DNA of 64,000 nt from Lysobacter daejeonensis GH1-9 (lineage in GTDB: Bacteria > Pseudomonadota > Gammaproteobacteria > Xanthomonadales > Xanthomonadaceae): assembly GCF_000768355.1 (NCBI RefSeq), contig NZ_AVPU01000011.1, forward strand, positions 36,975-100,974. The letters are read 5' to 3'. The notes under the pieces are model-generated. The model was not told the DNA's origin and ran no database searches. It was given only the letters and a program-made list of their open reading frames with translations. A program made the position numbers and the translations under genes. How positions within the stretch are numbered: the stretch's first letter is position 1; each line of letters opens with the position of its first letter. Shown here one piece after another: positions 27,984 through 37,768 of the stretch.

Positions 27984-30023
27984 GTGGCGACAATTATCCC
28001 GAGGACCGCCGGCCCGCAGCAGCAACTGCAGGCCACGCCCGGTGTCCGCAACACCACGCAGGTCGACTTGTCGCCTGCGATCGACGGCATCCGCGCCGTC
28101 CAGGGCGTGGCGATGGACATCGGCAAGAGGGCGAAGGAGGAGGCGGACCTCACCGCCTTGATGAAGGCCCAGTTCGACCTGGACACCTTCGAGGCGACGG
28201 CCTTTGACCCCTCGAACGACAAGGGCATGGCCAAGCACCAGGGCATCAATGCGCTCGGTGCGCAGGACGCCCTGATTCCGGAGTACGACCGTCGAGCAGC
28301 CGACATCCGGCGCAGTCTGACCCGCGACCAGCGCGCCCGCTTCGACCAGGTCAACGCGCAGAACCGCTCACGCTTCGCGGGTCGGGTGCAGGGCGAGTCG
28401 TACCGGCGCTACGAGTTGGCCGCGCGTGAGACGCGCGAGGCATCCAAGAAGGGCGGTCAGGATTCCGCCATCGCCGCCGGCATCGCCGGAGACTTCGAAC
28501 GCCAAGAGGAGCTGATCGGGACCGTGCTGGGCATGTACGACGCATCCGCCCAGGTGACCGGCGAGTCGCCCGAGGTCACCGCCGAGGCACAGCGCACCGC
28601 CATCTCCAGCATCCACTACGGCACCGCACGAGGCCTGCTCGCGCGGCCCGACGGCGTCGCGAATGCGCGGGCCTACCTCGACAAGCACCAGGCCAGCATT
28701 GCACCGGAGCAGCTGACCCACCTCGAGTCGATCCTGAGGCCGGCGGAGGCGGATGCCGAGGAAGAGGCGTTGGCCGCGGTCTTTGTGGACGGCGGTGCGC
28801 TTCCAGGACTTGCAGACGGGGACTCGGACACAAGCAGCCGGGCAACGACGGACCCCAAGAGCGTTCAAGGGGACTACACGGCCCTGGCCAAGAAGCACGG
28901 GTTCTCGATCAGCAGCATGGAGCGGCCGGTGATCGCCGTCGGGGCCGGCGCACGCAGCCAGCACCCCAAGGGCACCGCGGTGGACTACAGCGTGAAGGGC
29001 AAGACCAAGGCGCAGGGCGACGCGCTGATCGCCGACCTGCGCGCGGCCGGTTACGAGGTGGTCGACGAGCGCGATGGCAAGACCGGCACCGGTCCCCACA
29101 TCCACGCCGAGCTGCCGCCTGGTCGGGCGCCGGCTGGGTCTGCTGCCATCGCGCAAGCGGCGACCCTTGAAGACGCCCTCAAGCAGATGCGGGCGCACGT
29201 GACGGACCCGCAGCAGCGCAAAGGCGTGGAGCAGCGTATCCGGCGCACATTCACCGACCGTCGCAACGCACGTATCGAATCCGAGTCCATCGCCCTCGAG
29301 GGCATGCGCACCGCGATCGATGAGCAAGGCGCAGATGCGAAGTCCTGGCGCGAGGCGGTGGGGCCAGAGAACGCGGCCATCGCCGTCCGGCAGGGCTGGA
29401 GCGGCGTGCTTGAGCACCAGTGGCGCGAACGTCGCGGCGAGACCCTGACGGAAACCGACCCGCTGGTGTACGACCGCTACGCGCGCCTGATGCTCGACAA
29501 CCCCGCGGGATTCGCATCGAAGGAGACGCGGCTCGAGATCTTGCAGGACGCGGGCTCGCTGTCCACCGCCGACCGGGCGCGACTGCTCAACGAGTGGAAG
29601 GAACTCAACGACCCGAAGAAGCGCGAGGTGACCCTTCGCCGGCGCAAGGTGGAGGCGGCGCTCGTGACCGAGGGCCTGCAGGTGCTGGGGTGGAAGGGCA
29701 CCGCGCACAAGGAGAAGGCAGCCGCATTCGGCATGGCCATCGCGCAGGCGCGAACGACTTTCCGGGACCGCAACCAGGGCAGCGACCCCACACCCGAGCA
29801 GGACCGGGCCTTGGTCCGGAGCCTCGTCCAGTCGTTTGCACGCAGGCCCGAGAGCATGCCGGATGCGGTGAAGAGCTACAGCCGCATCGACCTGAAGATG
29901 GAACCCGCAGATGCCCAGCGCGCGCGACGTGCGCTGGCCGACGAGGGCGTCGACAACCCGACCCAAGACGAGATCACCCGCGCCGTGTTGCGCATGAAAG
30001 CCTTCGAGAGCCAATCCCAATGA
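27984..30023 (+). CDS. Large phage-type protein with M15-peptidase-like domain
   Basis: A 679-residue protein resembling podovirus internal virion / ejection proteins: long helical, Ala/Glu/Arg-rich, no signal peptide. Residues 308-380 carry a D-Ala-D-Ala carboxypeptidase-type (M15) metal set: RSQHPKGTAVDY (H327, D334) and GPHIHAE (H372, H374, E376), which would cut peptidoglycan cross-links. A strong SD (GAGGAGG) precedes the GTG start at 27984. It overlaps the 2059-residue gene by 4 bp. In phages such proteins enter the cell with DNA; here no capsid genes accompany it. Confidence 0.75.
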   Translation: MATIIPRTAGPQQQLQATPGVRNTTQVDLSPAIDGIRAVQGVAMDIGKRAKEEADLTALMKAQFDLDTFEATAFDPSNDKGMAKHQGINALGAQDALIPEYDRRAADIRRSLTRDQRARFDQVNAQNRSRFAGRVQGESYRRYELAARETREASKKGGQDSAIAAGIAGDFERQEELIGTVLGMYDASAQVTGESPEVTAEAQRTAISSIHYGTARGLLARPDGVANARAYLDKHQASIAPEQLTHLESILRPAEADAEEEALAAVFVDGGALPGLADGDSDTSSRATTDPKSVQGDYTALAKKHGFSISSMERPVIAVGAGARSQHPKGTAVDYSVKGKTKAQGDALIADLRAAGYEVVDERDGKTGTGPHIHAELPPGRAPAGSAAIAQAATLEDALKQMRAHVTDPQQRKGVEQRIRRTFTDRRNARIESESIALEGMRTAIDEQGADAKSWREAVGPENAAIAVRQGWSGVLEHQWRERRGETLTETDPLVYDRYARLMLDNPAGFASKETRLEILQDAGSLSTADRARLLNEWKELNDPKKREVTLRRRKVEAALVTEGLQVLGWKGTAHKEKAAAFGMAIAQARTTFRDRNQGSDPTPEQDRALVRSLVQSFARRPESMPDAVKSYSRIDLKMEPADAQRARRALADEGVDNPTQDEITRAVLRMKAFESQSQ

Positions 30024-33000
30024 CCGAACTACTCAACGACGAGCTCGTCGACCGGTACATCGAGCACCGGCGGCGCGAACGGGCGCGCGAAGCGGCCATC
30101 ACCTCCCCGGCCATCGCCCCTGACGACATGGCCAAGGCCCAGCGCCTGGGCGCTGCGCACGGGATCGGGCCGCAAGCTGTGGCGGATGACCTCAAGCACT
30201 ACGACGAGCTCGACCAGGTGGACCGGATGGAGCGGTTCGCCACCAGCACGCCGGGGGCGTCCCGCTGGCTGACGCCGGAGCGCGCAGCGCTGGTGCGAGA
30301 CGACGTCGACACGCTCGAGCGTTTGGGTCGAGCACTGCCGAGCAAGGGCGCCACGATGCGGGCGACTCCGGAGCCGGGAATCGCCGAGGAACTGGTCACG
30401 CAAGCGCATGCGGCATGGGTGCGAGGCAAGAACTACGTCTCCACCTTCCTCCTGGACCCGATGTTGCCCGACCTGGTCGACGACGATGTCGCGCGAGGGC
30501 TCGGCTTCCGTGACGCGGAGGACTACAGCCAGACGCAGGCCGCGGCGCGTTACGCCCAGGAGAACCGTCGCGCTGCGGGGATCGAGCGCTTGAGCAGCGC
30601 GACCGCTGCCCAGCAGCAAGAGATCGCAGACGCCGACGGCTGGAAAGCCTCGGCCAAGGCCATCGCCACCAACCCGCGCGCGGTGGGCGTCACCATCGTC
30701 CAGTCCTTGGGGCAGGGAGCCCCCGCACTGGCCGCAACCGCGGCGGCCTCGATGTTCGGACCCGGGGCCACTGCGACGGCAGCCGGCGGGGGCTCCTTCG
30801 CGGTCGAGTACGGCAACGCGATCGCGACCGCGATGCAGCGTGCCGGTGTTGACGACACCGACCTCGGCTCGGTGAAGGGGTTCATCACCGACCCGAAGCG
30901 GATGCAGGCGGCACGCGAGTACGCGATGAAACGCGGCGTGCCGGTCGCCCTCTTCGACGCTGCGACGGCGGGACTGGCCGGGCGACTACTGGCCGGTGCA
31001 CGGGCTACGGCGGGATCCGTGGCGGTCCGCTCGACCGGCGAGGCCGGACTGCAAGCAGGCGGCGGTGCTGCCGGCGAACTCACCGCGCAGCTGGCCAGCG
31101 GCGACGAGATCAACCCGAGCGATGTCCTGATGGAGGCCTTCGCCGAGATTCCTACCGCGGTGGCCGAGGTGCCGGGCAACTACGCGACGGTCCGTGAGCG
31201 GGCCGCAGCACGTGAGGCGCACCGCCTCATCCAGTCGGCCGACGACGCGGCCAAGCTTGCCGAGTTCACCAGTTCGGCAGCCGAAGCCAAGCTTGGCCAG
31301 CGCAATCCGGCGGAGCTGGCAGCGTTCGTCGAGGCCGCCGGGGAGCACCAGGTCTACTTGGCTGCCGAGGCGGCCCAAGTGCTCTTCCAGTCCGCCAACG
31401 TTGATCCGGACGCGGTCGCTGCAGAACTGACTGGGCGCGAGGGCGCGTGGCGCGAAGCGCTGGAGACGGGCGGCGACCTGGTCATCCCCGCGGCGAAGTG
31501 GGCCACGGTGGTGGCGCGCCTGCCGAATGCGGCCGAATTCGCACGCGATGCCCGATTCACGGAAGACGCTTTGTCCGCCCGGGAGCTGGAGACCCACGAC
31601 GTCGGTGCCCTCGCCGCTGCCTCCGATGCTCAGGCCGCCTCGGGCGGTCTGGCCGCTACACCCGAGGCGACGGCCCAGCGCGTCGAGGACGACGTTCTGG
31701 CGCAACTCCAGGCGACCGGGGTCTACACGGCTGCCGATGCGCAGCGACAGGCGCGGCTGTACGGCGCGATGTTCCGGACGTTGGGGCAGCGCCTCGGCAC
31801 CGACGCCTGGAGCCTGTACGAGCCGTACGCGCTCACCATCGCCAAGGCGGAGGGGCAGGTGCCCCGCGGGCTGCGAGCGCTGATGCAGCGCGCGGCGGAC
31901 GGGCTGGGTGCCCTCTTCGGGCGTGAGGCGGCGCCCGCCCCCAATCCGCGCACCGCGACTCCGGAGTTCCAGCGGTGGTTCGGAGGGTCCCGCGTGGTGA
32001 CGGAGGAGGGCGCGCCCAGGACCGTCTACCACGGCACCGCCGAAGACTTCTGGGTCTTCGAGGGGAAGCATGGCACCGCCACCGGCCACGCCACCGCGCC
32101 GCTCGGGCACTTCTTCACTGGCAACCGCAACCTCGCCCAGGGCTACGCCGAGAACGCGGCGCAGGGTGTGCCGGCCGACGAGCGTGTGATCGATGCCTAC
32201 CTCGCCATCAGCAACCCCTACGAGATGAGCCTCGAGGAGGCGCAGGAACTGGACTCGCAGGAGGCCGCCATCGCGTTCCGTGAGTTCCTGCAGCGCCAGG
32301 GCTACGACGGCATCCACATCGCCGACGCCGACAATTGGATCGCCTTCCACTCCAAGCAGGTGAAGTCCGCCAGCCAGAACCGCGGGACGTTCGATCCCAA
32401 CGATCCGCACATCCTCCACCAGGGCGGCACCGAGCGCGGGCGCATCCTGATCAACGGGGACCGCACCTTACGCATCGAGCTGCTCAAGCGCGCGGACTTG
32501 AGCACGTTCCTCCACGAGACCGGCCACCTGTTTTGGGAGGTCTTCAGCGACGCCGCCAAGCGCGAGGACGCGCCCCAGGGCGTGCGGGATGACTACGCTG
32601 CTGCCCTGGAATGGTTCGGGGTCGAGACGGAGGACCAGGTCACCACGGACCATCTGGAGCAGTGGGCTCGTGGGTTCGAGCGCTATCTCGCCGATGGTGA
32701 GGCGCCCACCCCCGAAATGCAGTCCCTGTTCGACCGGTTCCGCGCGTGGCTGCTGGACGTGTACCGCGATCTGGTCCGGCTGAAGGTGGAATTGCGGCCG
32801 GAGATCCGCGAAGTGTTCGACCGCCTGCTCGCGACCGACGAGGAGATCGCCGCCGCGCAGGCCGACGCCGGAACCGGACCGATCGACTTGGGCGCGGAAC
32901 CTGCAGCCCTCGGCGTGTCACCGACGCGCTGGGCGGCGTACCTCGACAGCCTGCAGGCGCTGCGGGCGGATGCCCTCACCGCGGCGACCACCCGGCGTCA

Positions 33001-36000
33001 GGCCGCCGAGCGGCGGGAGGCCAAGGCTCTGCGCGAGGAACAGCGCCACACCGTGCGCGAGGAAGTGGAGCGGGAGATCGCGGAAAGCCCCGGCATGGTG
33101 GCGACGCGCGCGCTGGCCGGCACGGCCGAAGCGGCGGACATCCCCGACGCTCTGCGCGGACTCAAGCTCGACGCCAAGGCGCTGGGGGGCACGGAGGGCG
33201 GCTCCGCCCGTGTCGAGCAACTCCGGCCCTTGGGCGTCGTCCAGGACCAGGGAGGCGTGGACCCGGATACCGCCGCCGCGTTGCTCGGCTTCCCCTCGGG
33301 GGATGCCATGGTCTCGGCCATCCTCGACGCGAACGGTCGCAACGTGGAGGCGGACACGGAGGCGCGCTTGAACGAGCGGCACCCGCAGCCGGGCAACGAC
33401 GGCGACCCGGCCGCTGCTGCGATGGCGGCGGCCACCAGCGACCGGCGAGTCGAGGTGATCGACGCGGAGATGGGGATGCTGGCGGACCTCGCGCAGGAAC
33501 CCCGACCGAATCGCCGCGTGCTGCGCGCGGTGGCCGCCGAGATCATCGCCCGCCGGCCCATCCATTCCATCCGCCCGAGCGAGTTCCTGATCGCGGAGCG
33601 CCGGGCCGCGCGCAAGGCCCAGCAGTCCGCCGCGCGCGGGCGCTACGCCGAGGCACTGAAGGCCAAGCGCGAGCAGATGCTCAATGCGGTACTCCATTCG
33701 GAGGCGATGCAGGTCCGGGAGCGGGTTGAGCGCCAAGTGGGGTTCGCCCAGCGCCTGGAGACGCCGGCCAGTCGCAAGCGGCTGGGCCGCGCCGGCGTGC
33801 TCGATGCGGTCGAGCAGGTCCTCGAGCAGTACTCCTTCCGACCGATCTCGGACCGCCAGCGCGCGCGGACCGCAACGCTCAGCGCGTGGTACGACCGCAT
33901 GCTCGCCCAGGGCATCGACCCGCAGGTGCCGGAAGCGGTGATGCGGCAACTGGAGGAGGGGCGGCGCACGCACTATCGCGACATGACCCCGCAGCAGCTG
34001 GACGAGCTGGTCGGCGTGCTGCGCCTTTTGGACCACCAGGCGCGCGAGGCGCTGCAACTGAGGCTTGCCGGCGAACAGCACGACCTCGACGCCTCGGCGG
34101 AAGCGCTGTCACAGGCCGTGCGCGGCGCCCTCAAGGATCGTGGCCCGCCTCCGGTGTCCGAGGTGCTGAACAAGCGGTTCCCGGAGCGAGCCAAGCGGCT
34201 CTGGCGTGCGGCCGGCGCGATGCTGCTGCGGATGCGGACGCTGGCCAACTGGGTGGACGGTGAGGGCAACACGGAGGGCGCGTTCTCCCGCCTGGTGATC
34301 CGCCCCCTCGATCGGGCACAGGCGCGCTATCTGGACCTGATGCAGGACTATGGCGGCAGGGTCGTGGCGCTGTTCGACGAGTACCTCAAGGGGCGGGAGC
34401 TTGCGCGGCCGATCTGGATCGCGTCGATCAACCAGAACCTGACGAAGTCCGACGTGCTGGCGGTCGCGCTCAACACCGGCAACGCCTCGAACCTGCAGCG
34501 CCTGCAGGATGGGCGCCAGTGGGGCGACGTGCAGCTGATGGAGATCCTGGGCCACATGGAGAAGGCCGATTGGGACTTCGTGCAGGCGGTCTGGAACACG
34601 TTGGAAACCCTGTGGCCGCAGATCGCGGAGCAGCAGCAGCGCCTCACCGGCGTGGCGCCGCCCAAGATCGAGCCGCTCTCGGTGCAAACGCCTTTCGGCC
34701 AGTACCCGGGCGGGTACTACCCGCTGGTCTACGACCGGGACAGCACCCAGTGGAAGGCCTTCGTCAACGCCGACAGCGACTCGTTCTTCGATCCCATGGC
34801 GCTGACGACGCTGCCACCGAACGGCCACACCAAGGAGCGCGTGCAGAAGGCGAAGCTGCCGGTGAAGTTGGACCTGGCCGTGATCCCGGCGCACCTGTCC
34901 AGCATCCTCAAGGACCTCACGCACCGCGAGACCGTGATCGGCATCCGCAAGCTGATGAAGCACGCGGATGTCGTGGGCGCGATGAACGACACCATGGGGC
35001 CGGAATACCTGGACATGGTCGAGGACAAGCTGCGGCAGGTCGCCACCGACCAGCTCGTCCAGGCGGCACGCGCGTTCGGGCCGCTCCGCGCGTTCTCGCG
35101 AGGCGTCCGCCGGCACGTGGGCATCATGGCCCAAGGCCTCAACGTGAGCTCCGGCCTCAAGCAGGTGATCGGCGTGTCCAACTCCGTCGAGGTGCTGAAG
35201 GCCCGCTACGGAGTGCGCGGCGTCCCGATGCTGCTGATGGCCTACGGCAGCATGTTCAAGCCGGGCTCGGTGGACGCGGTCATGCGCTCGTCGGGTGAGA
35301 TGCGCCACCGCATCGACACGGCCGACGCCGATATCCGGTTGAACATGAATCGCTACCTCGCGGGGCAGATGTCCGGAGGGCTGAAGGGCAAGGCGGCGAA
35401 CCTGTACGACGGTGCGATCGCACACGCCTACATCTTCATCCGGTACATCCAGACCTACACCGTCGACCTGCCGCTGTGGATCGCCGCGCACGAGGGCGCG
35501 CTGCGCCAGGGGTTGGAAGGGGATGCCGCGATCGCTGCGGCTGACGACGCGGTGATCACTGCCCAGGGTGCCGGCGGCGCGAAGGACACCGCGCTCATCG
35601 AGGGCGACGTGATGTTCCTCGAGTGGCTGACGATGTTCTACAGCTACGGCTCGGCCTACCTCAATCGCCAAGTCAGCATGGGCCGCGACATCGGGCGTGC
35701 ACTGGATGGGGGGCCCGGGCGGCTGATGGCGGAACTGCCGCTGTTGTCCGCTCGGGCGCTGTTCCTGGTGGCGGTGCCGGTGATCCTCGACGACCTGATC
35801 AACCGTGGGATCGGCGCGGAGGACGGCGAAGGCGAGGACGAGGACCTCGTCGAGTACTACGCGAAGCGGATGGGGGCCTACCTGTTCTACGGGATCCCGG
35901 GGCTGCGCGACATCGTCGGCGCCAAGTACGGCTATCGGCTCTCGCCGGTGCAGTCGATCCCGGAGGCATGGAGCCGACTGAGCCGGGACGTGACCAAGGC

Positions 36001-36199
36001 CATGGGCGGGGAGGAGTTGGAGGCCCGCAAGGTGGCGCGGAACGCGGTGAACGTCGCGGGGTACACGCTGGGCCTGCCGCTGGCCGGCCCGTGGCGCCAC
36101 GTCGACTACCTGTGGCGCGTGGCCGAGGACGAGGAGAACCCCGAGAGCATTCCGGAGTTCGCCGCCGCGGTCATCGTGGCCAAGCGAGAGCAGCGGTAA
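30020..36199 (+). CDS. Giant polyvalent-type protein with ART-like and zincin motifs
   Basis: At 2059 residues this is by far the largest gene in the window. Around residues 640-790 it carries an ADP-ribosyltransferase-like block (TVYHGTAEDFWVFEG at 668, then LGHFFTGNRNLAQGYA and VIDAYLAISNPYEM), matching the ART domain described in phage polyvalent proteins. At 832-836 is HETGH in DLSTFLHETGHLFWEVF, a zincin metallopeptidase motif. Hydrophobic helices near 237-335 and 1907-1930 suggest membrane insertion; a charged coiled coil lies near 990-1020. Polyvalent proteins are packaged and injected to disarm or modify host factors. The ATG overlaps the upstream stop, so both are coordinately made. 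Confidence 0.75.
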   Translation: MTELLNDELVDRYIEHRRRERAREAAITSPAIAPDDMAKAQRLGAAHGIGPQAVADDLKHYDELDQVDRMERFATSTPGASRWLTPERAALVRDDVDTLERLGRALPSKGATMRATPEPGIAEELVTQAHAAWVRGKNYVSTFLLDPMLPDLVDDDVARGLGFRDAEDYSQTQAAARYAQENRRAAGIERLSSATAAQQQEIADADGWKASAKAIATNPRAVGVTIVQSLGQGAPALAATAAASMFGPGATATAAGGGSFAVEYGNAIATAMQRAGVDDTDLGSVKGFITDPKRMQAAREYAMKRGVPVALFDAATAGLAGRLLAGARATAGSVAVRSTGEAGLQAGGGAAGELTAQLASGDEINPSDVLMEAFAEIPTAVAEVPGNYATVRERAAAREAHRLIQSADDAAKLAEFTSSAAEAKLGQRNPAELAAFVEAAGEHQVYLAAEAAQVLFQSANVDPDAVAAELTGREGAWREALETGGDLVIPAAKWATVVARLPNAAEFARDARFTEDALSARELETHDVGALAAASDAQAASGGLAATPEATAQRVEDDVLAQLQATGVYTAADAQRQARLYGAMFRTLGQRLGTDAWSLYEPYALTIAKAEGQVPRGLRALMQRAADGLGALFGREAAPAPNPRTATPEFQRWFGGSRVVTEEGAPRTVYHGTAEDFWVFEGKHGTATGHATAPLGHFFTGNRNLAQGYAENAAQGVPADERVIDAYLAISNPYEMSLEEAQELDSQEAAIAFREFLQRQGYDGIHIADADNWIAFHSKQVKSASQNRGTFDPNDPHILHQGGTERGRILINGDRTLRIELLKRADLSTFLHETGHLFWEVFSDAAKREDAPQGVRDDYAAALEWFGVETEDQVTTDHLEQWARGFERYLADGEAPTPEMQSLFDRFRAWLLDVYRDLVRLKVELRPEIREVFDRLLATDEEIAAAQADAGTGPIDLGAEPAALGVSPTRWAAYLDSLQALRADALTAATTRRQAAERREAKALREEQRHTVREEVEREIAESPGMVATRALAGTAEAADIPDALRGLKLDAKALGGTEGGSARVEQLRPLGVVQDQGGVDPDTAAALLGFPSGDAMVSAILDANGRNVEADTEARLNERHPQPGNDGDPAAAAMAAATSDRRVEVIDAEMGMLADLAQEPRPNRRVLRAVAAEIIARRPIHSIRPSEFLIAERRAARKAQQSAARGRYAEALKAKREQMLNAVLHSEAMQVRERVERQVGFAQRLETPASRKRLGRAGVLDAVEQVLEQYSFRPISDRQRARTATLSAWYDRMLAQGIDPQVPEAVMRQLEEGRRTHYRDMTPQQLDELVGVLRLLDHQAREALQLRLAGEQHDLDASAEALSQAVRGALKDRGPPPVSEVLNKRFPERAKRLWRAAGAMLLRMRTLANWVDGEGNTEGAFSRLVIRPLDRAQARYLDLMQDYGGRVVALFDEYLKGRELARPIWIASINQNLTKSDVLAVALNTGNASNLQRLQDGRQWGDVQLMEILGHMEKADWDFVQAVWNTLETLWPQIAEQQQRLTGVAPPKIEPLSVQTPFGQYPGGYYPLVYDRDSTQWKAFVNADSDSFFDPMALTTLPPNGHTKERVQKAKLPVKLDLAVIPAHLSSILKDLTHRETVIGIRKLMKHADVVGAMNDTMGPEYLDMVEDKLRQVATDQLVQAARAFGPLRAFSRGVRRHVGIMAQGLNVSSGLKQVIGVSNSVEVLKARYGVRGVPMLLMAYGSMFKPGSVDAVMRSSGEMRHRIDTADADIRLNMNRYLAGQMSGGLKGKAANLYDGAIAHAYIFIRYIQTYTVDLPLWIAAHEGALRQGLEGDAAIAAADDAVITAQGAGGAKDTALIEGDVMFLEWLTMFYSYGSAYLNRQVSMGRDIGRALDGGPGRLMAELPLLSARALFLVAVPVILDDLINRGIGAEDGEGEDEDLVEYYAKRMGAYLFYGIPGLRDIVGAKYGYRLSPVQSIPEAWSRLSRDVTKAMGGEELEARKVARNAVNVAGYTLGLPLAGPWRHVDYLWRVAEDEENPESIPEFAAAVIVAKREQR

Positions 36200-36214
36200 G
36201 GCAGCCGGTGGGGA

Positions 36215-36865
36215 TCAGGCGATGATCCCCATCAGCTTCTGCAGGAGTGTGAGCTTTGCCAAGTGCTCACTTCGTCCATGTCGCCGCAGGTTGTCGTTGT
36301 ACGCAGGCAGCCGTAGCGACTCCAAGGATTGGGCGCAGTCGATCTTTGCGAGTTCCACTGCGGCATCCAGCTTGTCCACTGTCATGCGGGCGGAGCGAGC
36401 ACGGATGCGTTGGAAGCGCTTTCGATCTGCGGCGTGGGCGGCGGACAATGAACCGTAGTCCCACACGGCATCTGCGATCGTCGTTCCTGCTACGACTGCC
36501 GCTGAAGCAGCTACGAGAGCGGCGTTTCCCTCGAAGAACGTGGACACAGCAGCGGCGCCGGCCAGCAGGTTGAGCGCGATGATGCCCCGCTTTACCCGAC
36601 CGAACAGCCGCTCATGCAGGCATGAGATGCGGATCGCGTAGTCGAGGTCCAGCAGGGCTTCATCATGGTCGCGCACCCGGGGCGCAACCGCTTCCGTCAC
36701 TTCCTCGCCGGCGGCGGGGGCGGGGGTGGCGGCGGAGGGTTCCGCAATGGTGGCGTGTGGCTGTGTTTGTCCTCCCTCGGCGGAGACGTGGGGCCTCGAT
36801 CCGGCGGTCGTTGCGCTGTCATCGGCAAGTCCTTCTGTGGTTGGTGCGTGGTGGTTGGTACTCAT
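36215..36865 (-). CDS. Two-TM membrane protein, last gene of the cargo operon
   Basis: A 216-residue protein. The first 75 residues are Thr/Ala/Pro-rich and disordered. Two hydrophobic helices follow (RGIIALNLLAGAAAVSTFF and ALVAASAAVVAGTTIADAVW) separated by a short charged turn, and then a long cytoplasmic helical tail (HAADRKRFQRIRARSARMTVDKLDAAVELAKI ... LRLPAYNDNLRRHG). Two TM helices plus a long helix is the plan of SLATT-type proteins found in prokaryotic conflict systems, but I cannot show homology. It is the distal gene of the reversed operon, overlapping the ClpP-like gene by 4 bp, and converges on the polyvalent gene. Confidence 0.65.
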   Translation of the reverse strand: MSTNHHAPTTEGLADDSATTAGSRPHVSAEGGQTQPHATIAEPSAATPAPAAGEEVTEAVAPRVRDHDEALLDLDYAIRISCLHERLFGRVKRGIIALNLLAGAAAVSTFFEGNAALVAASAAVVAGTTIADAVWDYGSLSAAHAADRKRFQRIRARSARMTVDKLDAAVELAKIDCAQSLESLRLPAYNDNLRRHGRSEHLAKLTLLQKLMGIIA

Positions 36866-37749
36866 TGGGGTGGGTTCGACTGGAAGTACTTCCGCTGCGC
36901 TTCGCGCCGGCTCTTTGCGGTGACATCGACCACGCAAGTGAGGGCCGCGCCTTCGCGCTGGAACAGTCGCGCGTGATCTTCGACCTCGGCGGGCGTCATG
37001 AACTCGGCGAAGCGGCGCCGGCCGCCATTTGCGAGGACCATGGCGCCGTAGCGGTCATAGCGGGCGCGCTCTTCCGGAGATAGGTCTGAGCATCGGTTCT
37101 GGAGCCATTCGTGCCGTGCCGGCAGGTACTTCCAGAAGTAGGTTTTCACCGTCCTGTCGTCGAGCAGCATGACCCGGTCGGAAGGCGTGCCCAGAATGTC
37201 TTCAGCCACGTGGGCCGGCACGCCCATGTCCGCCATGTATGTGCGCGCCGAGGACTGCAGCGCGTTGAACTTCGCGGTGGCCTCCTGTTCGGACAGTTGA
37301 CCGAATTTGCCCTTGGCGAAGTAAGGCCGGTGCACGGCCAGATAGGTGCCGCCCCGGTGAAGGCTGCCGATATGGGCGAAAAAGCAGGCGCTGGCGCAGG
37401 TACAGTTCGCGGGGTCGATGGGCTGGCGGCCGCTGAGTGACACGGTGCACGACGGCGCCTCATCCACGCGCGACGGCACCATCGTGGAGAACTCCAGGGC
37501 GCGCAGTGTGCGGCCCAGCCTCATGGACTCCTCGTAGTCTCCTCCGGGGCTGAAGAGCCACAGATTCGAGAGTGCTTCCGGGGTCTCCCGCACGAGCTCG
37601 ACGAGCCGCTCAGTATCGCCAGGCTCAATGACCCCCTCCAGCACGAAGTCGGTGTAGCCGCTGCCGGTCTGAGTCCGGATTTCGGCGGCCTGCCCGAGGT
37701 GCGGGAGCGCGATAAGCGCGAGTGTGGCAACGATGGCAAGCAGGTTCAT
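36862..37749 (-). CDS. Exported ClpP/COG3904-like protein
   Basis: A 295-residue protein with a Sec signal peptide (LLAIVATLALIALPHLGQAA). The mature part has the crotonase/ClpP-like pattern of the COG3904 periplasmic family: FVLEGVIEPGDTERLVELV, then LWLFSPGGDYEESMRLGRTL, then CTCASACFFAHIGSLHRGGTYLAVHRPYF, where the Ser in ASACFF sits where ClpP has its nucleophile and His occurs in VHRPYF. Several Cys suggest disulfides. Whether it is an active peptidase is unknown. SD-like GGAGATCC precedes the ATG. It lies in a three-gene operon with membrane proteins on either side. Confidence 0.7.
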   Translation of the reverse strand: MNLLAIVATLALIALPHLGQAAEIRTQTGSGYTDFVLEGVIEPGDTERLVELVRETPEALSNLWLFSPGGDYEESMRLGRTLRALEFSTMVPSRVDEAPSCTVSLSGRQPIDPANCTCASACFFAHIGSLHRGGTYLAVHRPYFAKGKFGQLSEQEATAKFNALQSSARTYMADMGVPAHVAEDILGTPSDRVMLLDDRTVKTYFWKYLPARHEWLQNRCSDLSPEERARYDRYGAMVLANGGRRRFAEFMTPAEVEDHARLFQREGAALTCVVDVTAKSRREAQRKYFQSNPPQ

Positions 37750-37768
37750 CGTGGATCTCCGCGAGGGC

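Noticed and set aside
34109..36100. A 663-codon antisense open frame within the polyvalent gene
   Set aside because: The sense frame has the ART and zincin motifs; the antisense reading has none.
36215..36865. Calling this gene a confirmed SLATT-domain effector
   Set aside because: Only the topology (two TM helices then a long helix) fits; I see no sequence motif that proves membership.
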